Positions 1 to 5,943 of a DNA stretch of 8,858 nt are shown piece after piece. Source of the stretch: Candidatus Bathyarchaeota archaeon (lineage in GTDB: Archaea; Thermoproteota; Bathyarchaeia; Bathyarchaeales; Bathycorpusculaceae); contig JAGTQT010000061.1 in the NCBI GenBank assembly GCA_018396615.1, positions 1 to 8,858 of the forward strand. Direction: 5' to 3'. The notes beneath the pieces were generated by a model, which worked only from the letters and a program-made list of their open reading frames with translations, was not told the DNA's origin and did no database searches. A program made the position numbers and the translations under genes. Positions within the stretch are counted from its first letter, which is position 1. Every line of letters starts with the position of its first letter.

Positions 1-1010
1 TTAGCAGCATCAGTTCCAGGTCTCGCAAAAAACCTCGACACATTAACTACATCAGGCTGAACCTCCTCAATCAAACGCAAAGTCCTCCCAAAAGCCTCCT
101 CATCCTCGCCAGGAAAGCCGCAGATCACGTCTGTTGACAGACTAATCTCCGGAAGATTTTCTCGAAAAGTGGCTACAATTCTCTTAAAATCCGCTACTGA
201 ATACGCTCTACGCATACACTTGAGAACCCGATCATCCCCGCTTTGAACAGGTAAATGAACAAACTTGAAGATTTTCGGGTCTTGAAAAACATGAACCAGA
301 TCAGCCAGCATGTCCAAAACCCAGCTTGGAGTCATCATGCCAACACGAACCCTAAAATCCCCTTCAACACTGCATAAAGCATGCAACAACTCAGCAAGAT
401 TTGTTCCCCTATCTCTTCCATAACAGGCAGTATCCTGAGAAGTAAGCCAAAACTCCCGCACACCACAAGCCAAATCCTCCCGAACCCGCTGCAGAACCTC
501 TTCAACACTATAGCTCCTCAGACGCCCTCTAGCAAAAACCACACAGCAATAAGAACATGAGCCCAAGCACCCATAGCTCACAGGAACAATACTTACCGCA
601 GAATTCAACCTCAACCTAGGCAAAGACAAACCCGGCAACAAACCAGACGCATCAGCCAAATCCACAACCCTCTCACCTCGCAAAACCCGCCGCACAACCC
701 CAACAATCCTCTGCCCATACGCAGGACCCACTACAGCATCAAAACGCACCTCACTCCGCAACCTTTCATAATCAATAAGAGGCAAACAACCCGCAACAAC
801 CACCTTCTTACCCAAAGGAACCCTTCTCAAAAAACTAAGCACACGATCCTCCGTAGGACCCTTAACCCCACAAGTATTAACCACCACAACCTCAGCCTCC
901 GACAACAAGCCCACAGCCTCAAACCCAGCCCCCACCAAACACCCAGCCAAAACCTCCCCATCCGCCAAACTCGCCGAACACCCAAAACTTCTAACGAACA
1001 CCCTCACCAT
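1..1010 (-). CDS. Archaeal e-MtaB/CDKAL1-type tRNA (t6A37) methylthiotransferase, C-terminus cut by window edge
   Basis: This radical SAM enzyme adds a methylthio group to N6-threonylcarbamoyladenosine at position 37 of ANN-decoding tRNAs, giving ms2t6A. The 336 visible residues begin with the UPF0004 domain, whose three cysteines C11, C47 (in NTCGVKGPTE) and C75 (AGC) would hold the second iron-sulfur cluster. The radical SAM triad C148-x3-C152-x2-C155 follows, then RGRLRS and LTSQDTACYG, all typical of the archaeal/eukaryotic branch rather than bacterial MiaB. The last residues (RPGTDAA) sit near the end of the SAM barrel, so roughly 90 residues including the TRAM tRNA-binding domain should lie beyond position 1. 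The ATG at 1008-1010 is the only good start: in-frame stops lie two and three codons upstream. The first half is very G-rich on its coding strand. The family call is firm; the tRNA substrate is inferred from the family. Confidence 0.95.
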   Translation of the reverse strand, partial: MVRVFVRSFGCSASLADGEVLAGCLVGAGFEAVGLLSEAEVVVVNTCGVKGPTEDRVLSFLRRVPLGKKVVVAGCLPLIDYERLRSEVRFDAVVGPAYGQRIVGVVRRVLRGERVVDLADASGLLPGLSLPRLRLNSAVSIVPVSYGCLGSCSYCCVVFARGRLRSYSVEEVLQRVREDLACGVREFWLTSQDTACYGRDRGTNLAELLHALCSVEGDFRVRVGMMTPSWVLDMLADLVHVFQDPKIFKFVHLPVQSGDDRVLKCMRRAYSVADFKRIVATFRENLPEISLSTDVICGFPGEDEEAFGRTLRLIEEVQPDVVNVSRFFARPGTDAA

Positions 1011-1044
1011 CCCTCATCACAACACAATAAATAAACCAACAAGA

Positions 1045-1052
1045 AATAAAAA
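1045..1052 (-). promoter_or_regulatory. Candidate TATA box for the methylthiotransferase gene
   Basis: TTTTTATT on the minus strand ends 35 bases before the ATG at 1010. That is nearly the same spacing as the clearer TATA boxes of two other minus-strand genes here (36 and 37 bases), and it implies a leader of about ten bases. GATGAGGG just before the ATG could serve as a weak ribosome binding site. The surrounding sequence is A/C-rich on the plus strand, so chance matches are likely. Confidence 0.35.
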
Positions 1053-1108
1053 CCTAAACCCACACCTACACCAAAATTAACAAAAAACTGAAACGCCCCC
1101 AAGCAAAG

Positions 1109-1116
1109 CTTATAAA
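1109..1116 (+). promoter_or_regulatory. TATA box for the regulator-FtsZ operon
   Basis: CTTATAAA, preceded by a purine-rich stretch that could act as a BRE, is the best archaeal TATA match upstream of the ribbon-helix-helix gene. Transcription would then start near 1138-1142 and leave a leader of about 70 bases. A second candidate, TTATAAAC at 1133-1140, would place the start near 1165 with a leader of about 50 bases. Either leader is longer than those inferred for the other genes in the window. Confidence 0.55.
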
Positions 1117-1129
1117 GACTAGGAAAAAC

Positions 1130-1160
1130 ATGTTATAAACATATTTTAAGCATAATATGC
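1130..1160. promoter_or_regulatory. Two operator-like palindromes upstream of the regulator-FtsZ operon
   Basis: Two short inverted repeats lie in tandem. ATGTT-ATA-AACAT spans 1130-1142 with perfect 5-base arms. GCATA-A-TATGC spans 1150-1160, also with perfect 5-base arms. Their centres are 19 bases apart, close to two helical turns. Ribbon-helix-helix dimers bind short palindromic sites and often repress their own gene, so these are candidate autoregulatory operators overlapping the predicted promoter or transcription start. The regulatory role is inference. Confidence 0.45.
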
Positions 1161-1214
1161 ACAACTATAGGAGTAAACACTAATTCTGTTAGCTTACCTG
1201 GAGGGAGAAACGTA

Positions 1215-1370
1215 TTGAAGCTAATTACACTTTACGTGCCCGAAACCTATCTTAAAGCTTTAGATAAACTTGTAGTTGAAAGGTTCTACCCTAACAGGGC
1301 AGAAGCAATCCGCGTAGCCATCCGTGACCTAATAGTTGAAGAAGTTTGGAGGAAAGAAAACGTTGGCTAA
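1215..1370 (+). CDS. Small ribbon-helix-helix DNA-binding regulator (CdrS-like), co-transcribed with ftsZ
   Basis: This 51-residue protein is a bare ribbon-helix-helix domain. A short beta strand (LITLYV, residues 3-8) would pair across the dimer and enter the DNA major groove. Helix A covers about residues 9-23, and the turn and helix B carry the family pattern YPNRAEAIRVAIRDL (25-39). The start is TTG at 1215, with a strong GGAGGGAG at 1200-1207 seven bases before it; no ATG, GTG or TTG lies in frame between 1149 and 1215. Its stop overlaps the start of the FtsZ gene by eight bases, so the two are almost certainly one translationally coupled operon. In haloarchaea a small protein of this type, CdrS, is encoded just before ftsZ2 and controls division genes. 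Equivalence is inferred from domain and position. It is too small to carry a ligand-binding domain such as that of NikR. Confidence 0.85.
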   Translation: MKLITLYVPETYLKALDKLVVERFYPNRAEAIRVAIRDLIVEEVWRKENVG

Positions 1371-2457
1371 GCCTTCATCGCAACAGTCCCTCAAATACAG
1401 CTGGCACACCATGACACGCGAAGCAGTACCACAAAACAAACCCCACCGACTTGTAATCGTAGGCATCGGAAATGTAGGCATAAAAGCAGTAACAAAATTC
1501 ATGAATGAAGGAGCCTGCGGCTTGGAATGCATAGCCATCAGCAATAACAGATCGCACCTAGATGCAGCAAAAGCCCATCAGAAAATCCTAATTAAAGAGA
1601 AAACCATCAGCCGCCCTTTTTCCGCACTAAGATCTGACATCAGCAAAACTGCAATTGACGAGTCGCGATACAAAATCGAACAAGCACTTTCCAGTGCAGA
1701 CATAGTTTTCGTAACAGCAAGTTTTGACAGCAAAACACCTATAGAAAGCGCTCCTGCAGTTGCAGAAATCGCCAAAAAAAATGGCGCAGTAACAGTCGGC
1801 ATCGTAACCACTCCTCCGAAAGCTGAAAAAGATCAAAATAAACACGTGGCCAATGCCATATGTAGCATGCGCAACCAATGCGACACAGTAATCATTATCG
1901 ACAATAACAAGGTTACACAACTCGCTCCAAAACTCACAACAACTGACGAAGTTCTAGCAAACGTAATCAAAGAAATAGTCGAGACAATGTCTGCACCAAA
2001 CCTAATCAATCTTGACGTCGCAGATTTCCGAAACCTAGTAAGCTCTGGAGGCTTTGCTGTAATCGGAGTCGGCGAATCCGACGCGCCCAACAGAGCAGAA
2101 GAAGCCGTAAGAAACGCGCTAAAAAGCTCAATGCTTGACATAGGATACTCTGGCGCAACGGGCGCATTAATTCACGTTACAGGCGACAGCCACATGACAA
2201 TAGAAGAGGCAAACCGTGTTGGAGAAATTGTAACAGAAATGATGGACAACAATGCCCGAGTCTTATGGGGAGCTCGCGTCAACCCTACTCAGGAAGGCAG
2301 ATTGAAAGTGACGCTTGTAATGACAGGCGTAAACTCGCAGAAGACACGAAGCTCGCTTGGAGCGATTGCGCCACAGCTTTTCGACATGGACCCCTACGCA
2401 GACCCCGAGAAAAATCTGAACATAAAACTTGATTTATATCAAATTGAAAGCTTCTAA
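1363..2457 (+). CDS. ftsZ: Divergent FtsZ lacking the tubulin signature loop
   Basis: A 364-residue tubulin/FtsZ superfamily protein, expected to polymerise at the membrane in cell division or shape control. The C-terminal half is clearly FtsZ: T7 loop NLDVADF (216-222) with both acidic residues D218 and D221, then SSGGFAVIGVGESDAPNRAEEAV. The guanine-contact region is partly kept (N180/N181 in DNN; D195 in TTTDEVL). The phosphate-binding loops are not. GIGNVG (34-39) replaces the glycine-rich T1 loop, SALRSDIS replaces T3, and SFDSKTP (120-126) replaces GGGTGTG in T4. The reading frame is open throughout and flanking family residues align, so a frameshift is unlikely. The chosen start is TTG at 1363, ten bases after GGAGG at 1348-1352; a TTG at 1336 would add nine residues and deepen the overlap with the regulator gene. 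Thaumarchaeal FtsZ is also reported to have an altered signature, from memory. Confidence 0.88.
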   Translation: MAKPSSQQSLKYSWHTMTREAVPQNKPHRLVIVGIGNVGIKAVTKFMNEGACGLECIAISNNRSHLDAAKAHQKILIKEKTISRPFSALRSDISKTAIDESRYKIEQALSSADIVFVTASFDSKTPIESAPAVAEIAKKNGAVTVGIVTTPPKAEKDQNKHVANAICSMRNQCDTVIIIDNNKVTQLAPKLTTTDEVLANVIKEIVETMSAPNLINLDVADFRNLVSSGGFAVIGVGESDAPNRAEEAVRNALKSSMLDIGYSGATGALIHVTGDSHMTIEEANRVGEIVTEMMDNNARVLWGARVNPTQEGRLKVTLVMTGVNSQKTRSSLGAIAPQLFDMDPYADPEKNLNIKLDLYQIESF

Positions 2458-2486
2458 TTTTTTTGTTGTTTTTAACTCTATTTTTT
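2458..2486 (+). terminator. T-rich terminator after ftsZ
   Basis: Immediately after the ftsZ stop the plus strand runs through several T tracts: seven T at 2458-2464, five at 2469-2473 and six at 2481-2486. Archaeal RNA polymerase terminates at such tracts without needing a hairpin. This would separate the regulator-ftsZ transcript from the zinc-ribbon gene, although read-through is possible. Confidence 0.6.
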
Positions 2487-2552
2487 GTGTCTTGATTCTA
2501 GATTCATAAGTGATATTTGCTCTTACAAGGAGCATTAAGTTTCTGGAGCCAG

Positions 2553-2708
2553 ATGTTACGCGAAACTCTGCAGAGCCAAGAGCTAGCTGAACATACAAAA
2601 TGCATCAAATGCGGGAAAAGAAGAGTCACAGATGAAGATGGAATCTGTGACAGCTGCCGCTTCATGATCACGCTGACAAACATAACCAAAGACAAGAAAA
2701 ACGAGTAA
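2553..2708 (+). CDS. Small zinc-ribbon protein of unknown function
   Basis: A 51-residue protein with one treble-clef or zinc-ribbon-like knuckle pair: C17-x2-C20 (CIKCGKRR) and C32-x2-C35 (CDSC), eleven residues apart, with a DEDG turn between. These would bind one zinc. The flanks are short and polar, and the tail is lysine-rich (TKDKKNE), which suits nucleic-acid or protein binding, but no function can be assigned. ATG at 2553 is preferred, with GGAG at 2545-2548 four bases upstream. A TTG at 2517 would add twelve residues but would leave the AAGGAG at 2527-2532 inside the gene. It lies 95 bases after ftsZ beyond T tracts, and a weak TATA-like TGATATTT at 2511-2518 could give it its own promoter. 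Tiny length is the main doubt; the paired CxxC motifs argue that it is real. Confidence 0.7.
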   Translation: MLRETLQSQELAEHTKCIKCGKRRVTDEDGICDSCRFMITLTNITKDKKNE

Positions 2709-2765
2709 GTTAGCACTTGGTAACGCTAATTCCAAATTCTACCTAACGCTTGCCCAGTCCATCAT

Positions 2766-3191
2766 CTAAACGGTGCTAAACTTTTTCTTCAACGTCTCTC
2801 TAATGACGTCAACATAGACCCTTTCTTCTTCCGGCGCCTGTTTTGTTTTTTCTTCTTTCTCCACTTTTCGCGCCTCAGTTTCCTTATTATAAAGCTCGAT
2901 GCCCAAATTTGTCCTTTCGATTATCTGCTTTATCCAGTCAACCTTATCTTCAATATCAGAAGCCGTAGTCACAAGCCTAAGTTTGTTCCCTATCACAAAG
3001 ATTTTTCTATCCCAAAGATGCCTGCTTGACTTCCACTCTCTCTCAAATATGTCCTGCCAAACATGATCAGGCGTAAAGTCCAATGGAAAATCTATTATGT
3101 AAGCGCCGGGAAAATAGTGATCTCTTCGTACAGCTATTGAGTCAACTGTAATGGGCTCTACGAGATTAACTTTCTTAGATGGTTCAGACAT
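2766..3191 (-). CDS. Uncharacterised 141-residue protein, compact domain plus charged tail
   Basis: I do not recognise this protein. It has no signal peptide, membrane segment or cysteines. Residues about 15-100 look like a compact alpha/beta domain: a strand at YIIDFPL (31-37), an aromatic-rich helix DHVWQDIFEREWKSS (42-56), a strand RKIFVIG (62-68), a strand KLRLVTT (70-76) and a helix IEDKVDWIKQIIERTN (80-95). The order suggests a small ferredoxin-like fold, as a guess from pattern only. Residues 101-124 are almost all charged (Lys/Glu), followed by a short helix VYVDVIRETLKKKF. It is a single gene, convergent with the zinc-ribbon gene (57 bases between stops), with its own TATA box at 3227-3234. 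The start is ATG at 3191; no clear Shine-Dalgarno sequence precedes it, which fits a short-leader transcript. The stop is TAG. Confidence 0.8.
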   Translation of the reverse strand: MSEPSKKVNLVEPITVDSIAVRRDHYFPGAYIIDFPLDFTPDHVWQDIFEREWKSSRHLWDRKIFVIGNKLRLVTTASDIEDKVDWIKQIIERTNLGIELYNKETEARKVEKEEKTKQAPEEERVYVDVIRETLKKKFSTV

Positions 3192-3226
3192 AAGGTATCT
3201 CTCAAAGCCTATTTCGGCTGTTTGTG

Positions 3227-3234
3227 TATAAAAA
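3227..3234 (-). promoter_or_regulatory. TATA box for the 141-residue protein gene
   Basis: TTTTTATA on the minus strand ends 36 bases before the ATG at 3191. With the usual 25-base spacing to the transcription start it gives a leader of roughly ten bases. The match to the archaeal TATA consensus is good. Confidence 0.6.
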
Positions 3235-3330
3235 TTCTATGTTCAGCCTCAAACAAGTTAGGCATATTTAGATCGGCTAAGCTATATCTGATTCATCGAT
3301 AAAAGGAGTGAAGTGATGTTAGAGCGCTTC

Positions 3331-3963
3331 TTATGTTAATGTTCGAATTGCTCTCTTTAGTCTAATTTGAAAAGGAATGGCTTGTCCCACGGGCTTGCAT
3401 AATCCTTTTTTTATGGCGAGAATAATGTCTGCCTCTTTGGGTTCAGCGTCAACCACGGTGTAGGCATAGCCGATTTCGGGTCCATAGTGGGCATCGCTTC
3501 CAGCCACGCTTGGGACACATAGCTCGGATGCAAGAGCCTTGTTGCGCTTAACACAATAGTTGAAGGGAAAAGAGGACGAGTTTATTGTTTCAATCGCGTC
3601 AAACTTCGAGGTCACATGTCTTCCCAAGCTTTCTTTGAATAGTGCTGAGGGATGACAGGCTACTGCTATGCCTCCTTTCTCGTGAATTCTGTCAACAGTT
3701 TCATCTACGCCTAGACCTTTGGGGACTGCCTCTGAAATGCCAAATGCAATTATGTGTCCGCCTAAGCTTGAGATTTCAATGCCTGCGAGTATTAGAAAAG
3801 GATTTTCGCGTGCTATTTTTAGGGCGCAGTCGATCCTGTCGTGATCGGTTATTGCAACACCGTCTAAACCACTCCTTTTGACGTAGTAGGCTATTTCTTT
3901 TGGCGCAATTGCTGAGTCATAGGAGCAGTTGGAATGTACGTGAAGGTCGATTTTTAGCGGCAA
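3331..3963 (-). CDS. PHP-domain metal-dependent phosphoesterase
   Basis: A 210-residue PHP-family hydrolase with a complete set of metal ligands: DLHVHS (H8, H10), ITDHD (D40, H41), GIEIS (E63), GGH (H70), ACHP (H104) and GSDAH (D157, H159). Such proteins use two or three metal ions to hydrolyse phosphoesters. Relatives of this size include TrpH/YciV-like enzymes acting on 3'-phosphoadenosine phosphate or short RNA 5' ends, and others acting on sugar or nucleotide phosphates, so the substrate is open. The start is TTG at 3963 with no strong ribosome binding site, 21 bases after the metG stop and in the same reading frame as metG. It is therefore probably translated from the metG message by re-initiation. 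No in-frame ATG, GTG or TTG occurs between the metG stop and this TTG. Confidence 0.9.
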   Translation of the reverse strand: MPLKIDLHVHSNCSYDSAIAPKEIAYYVKRSGLDGVAITDHDRIDCALKIARENPFLILAGIEISSLGGHIIAFGISEAVPKGLGVDETVDRIHEKGGIAVACHPSALFKESLGRHVTSKFDAIETINSSSFPFNYCVKRNKALASELCVPSVAGSDAHYGPEIGYAYTVVDAEPKEADIILAIKKGLCKPVGQAIPFQIRLKRAIRTLT

Positions 3964-3984
3964 TGTTTCACAGCCATTGATTAG

Positions 3985-5697
3985 TCATTTTGCCCCGGTG
4001 ATCTTCTTCCTTGCTTTCTGAAGCAACTCATCGAGCTCCTGTTCGCTGGCTTCGATTTTTTGAAACAGAGGCTTCGGCTTCAATATCCTGTGATCTTGAG
4101 GAAACGGCTCAAGAGCACTACCCCATTTTTGCTCATGTACACTTCCTTTAAGGTTCAGCGTCTCCCATAGTTTCTCTGCTGTAAAAGGAATAAAAGGTGC
4201 TGAAGCAGTTGCTAGAACTTTGACGATCTGAGATGCAACATAGAAGACGTTGGCTGCTTTAGCGGGGTCTTTTTTGATTAGATTCCATGGTTCTTTTTCA
4301 TTAAGTAACTGGTTTCCAATGCGGCTTATACCTATAAGCGTGTTCGCAGCGGATTGCAGTCTACAGTGCTCTATTTCCTCTGCCATAAACTGCAGTTTTT
4401 CCTTAACTACCGCTAAAACGTTTTTTGCATCATCATCGAGTTGCTCAGGTTTCGGAATTCCCCCATCAAAATGACTATGAATAAATGATAGGGTTCGATG
4501 TATGAAGTTGCCGAAGGTATCGTTCAAATCCGAGTTTACTTTTTCGATAAACAGTTCCCACGAGAAATTGGTGTCCTTTGTTTCAGGTCTAGACAGCATT
4601 AGGAAAAAGCGCCAGTAATCAGCAGGAAACAGTTCTAAAGCTTCGTCTATGAAAACGCCTACACCGTGACTTTTAGAGAAATTTTCGCCTTTGAACTGGA
4701 GAAACTCGGTTGATGAAACATTCCATGGAAGAGTGTAGTCCTCGCCAGAAGCAATTAGCAGCGCTGGAAAGATTATGGTGTGAAATGGAATGTTGTCTTT
4801 TCCAATGAAGAAAAGCGTTTTAGCTTCTTTGTTGAACCAAAATTCCTTCCATCTCTCTGGCTCTCCACGGTTCTTGAAGTATTCTAAAGTTGCTGAAACA
4901 TATCCTAGAACAGCCTCAACCCACACATAGATCGTCTTTCCCTCAGAGTCCGGAAACGGTGCAGAGATACCCCACGGTGTTCGAGGACTTGCATCTCTCG
5001 TTACAGCTCTGGGCTTCAATCCTTCTTTAACCCAGTTGATGCTAAAGTTTCTAGCGTTGTTTGGCAACTGCCTATTTTCGGAAAGGTATCGTTGCAGTTT
5101 CTGGGAAAGTTTTGGCAAGTCAAAATACCAGTGCTTGGTTTTCTTAACTACCGGTTTGCCCTTGCAAACGACGCAGTATGGCTCAACAAGCTGCGTTGTC
5201 TCAAGTAGTCTTCCGCATTTGGTGCATTGGTCTCCGCGGGCGCCTTGGCTTCCACAGTAGGGGCATGTTCCTTCAACAAATCTGTCTGGAAGAAACCGGC
5301 TGCATTTTTCGCAGTACAGCATTTCTGTTTCCTGCACAAAAATGTAGCCATTCCTGTATATCTTTAACAAGTGGTTTTGCACGAATTCTTTATGCACAGG
5401 GCTCTCTGTTCGCGTGTAGTTGTCAAACGAGATGCCCCAACGTTCGATTAACGCGAGAACTTTGGCATGGTTTTTATCTGTTAACTCTTTGGGAGCGATG
5501 CCTAAACGTACAGCTTCAACCTCAATTGGAGTTCCATGCTCATCTGAGCCGCTGACCATCACAACGTCGTCGCCTCTAAGCCTATAGTACCTAGCAACAA
5601 CATCTGCAGACAAAAAGGAGCTAGCCATATTACCCAGATGCGGGGTCAAATTTAGATATGGCCAAGCAGCAGTAACAAGGATCTTTGCAGGAGTCAC
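3985..5697 (-). CDS. metG: Methionyl-tRNA synthetase
   Basis: A class I aminoacyl-tRNA synthetase that charges tRNAMet with methionine in the cytoplasm. The 570 residues contain the ATP-binding HIGH motif as HLGN (20-23), the SGSDEHGTP segment (49-57), and a connective domain with four zinc knuckles (C129/C132, C145/C148, C158/C161, C175/C178). Next come the methionine-pocket segments YVWVEAVLGY and FIGKDNIPFH, and the KMSKS loop as NFSKS (339-343). An alpha-helical anticodon-binding domain follows, from about residue 380 to 540. There is no C-terminal EMAP/Trbp111-like tRNA-binding domain; in many archaea that part is a separate gene. The start is GTG at 5697 with a good AAGGTGG at 5705-5711 seven bases upstream. 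It probably leads a two-gene transcript with the PHP phosphoesterase. The first lysine of KMSKS is replaced by asparagine, but the catalytic second lysine (K342) is present. Confidence 0.97.
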   Translation of the reverse strand: MTPAKILVTAAWPYLNLTPHLGNMASSFLSADVVARYYRLRGDDVVMVSGSDEHGTPIEVEAVRLGIAPKELTDKNHAKVLALIERWGISFDNYTRTESPVHKEFVQNHLLKIYRNGYIFVQETEMLYCEKCSRFLPDRFVEGTCPYCGSQGARGDQCTKCGRLLETTQLVEPYCVVCKGKPVVKKTKHWYFDLPKLSQKLQRYLSENRQLPNNARNFSINWVKEGLKPRAVTRDASPRTPWGISAPFPDSEGKTIYVWVEAVLGYVSATLEYFKNRGEPERWKEFWFNKEAKTLFFIGKDNIPFHTIIFPALLIASGEDYTLPWNVSSTEFLQFKGENFSKSHGVGVFIDEALELFPADYWRFFLMLSRPETKDTNFSWELFIEKVNSDLNDTFGNFIHRTLSFIHSHFDGGIPKPEQLDDDAKNVLAVVKEKLQFMAEEIEHCRLQSAANTLIGISRIGNQLLNEKEPWNLIKKDPAKAANVFYVASQIVKVLATASAPFIPFTAEKLWETLNLKGSVHEQKWGSALEPFPQDHRILKPKPLFQKIEASEQELDELLQKARKKITGAK

Positions 5698-5772
5698 TGG
5701 GTTTCCACCTTGAAAGCTTGTTTGGATAAGGAGATAGCGGTTCTGTTAATTATGCTGTTCGCTTTTTTGCGA

Positions 5773-5780
5773 TAATAAAA
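5773..5780 (-). promoter_or_regulatory. Candidate TATA box for metG
   Basis: TTTTATTA on the minus strand lies 76 bases before the metG GTG and would give a leader of about 50 bases. It abuts a small hairpin, TCGC-T6-GCGA at 5759-5772, which would fall between the TATA box and the start of transcription. No better TATA match was seen nearer the gene. Low confidence. Confidence 0.3.
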
Positions 5781-5881
5781 CAGCTAGGGACGATATTAGA
5801 TTAAAACGCAGAAGGTCTTCGGTGATGCTTACCGTAATTAAATCATTGTAGATAGATAAAAAGTAGGCTTAACCTAAGCGC

Positions 5882-5913
5882 GAAAAATATTCTGAACATA
5901 TTATCAAAACAAA
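5882..5913 (-). terminator. T-rich terminator after the surface-protein gene
   Basis: Read on the minus strand, the sequence 30-60 bases past the TAG stop of the membrane-anchored protein gene runs through CATTTTGTTTTGATAAT and then ATATTTTTCG. The T tracts of four and five fit factor-independent archaeal termination. The rest of the 246-base spacer (5698-5943) shows no gene or RNA structure that I can support. Confidence 0.45.
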
Positions 5914-5943
5914 ATGGGAGGAAATAGGAAGCTACATAGGTGC

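Noticed and set aside
1336..1362. FtsZ starting nine codons earlier at TTG 1336
   Set aside because: It would overlap the regulator gene by 35 bases, has no ribosome binding site, and the GGAGG at 1348-1352 is correctly placed for TTG 1363.
3235..3330. Possible small RNA or short gene in the spacer upstream of the 141-residue protein gene
   Set aside because: A GTGATGT and a CTGA occur in the wrong order for a C/D box RNA, and no reading frame of useful length with a ribosome binding site was seen.
5178..5555. 125-codon plus-strand frame opposite metG
   Set aside because: It is the complement of the metG zinc-knuckle region; conserved MetRS motifs explain the sequence.
5759..5772. TCGC-T6-GCGA hairpin in the metG upstream region as a terminator or riboswitch
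   Set aside because: The stem is only four base pairs, with no matching transcript end; the spacer shows no T-box or SAM-riboswitch-like structure.
5815..5900. Possible C/D box sRNA (GTGATGC ... CTGA)
   Set aside because: The C box is imperfect and no D' and C' pair or terminal stem could be found.
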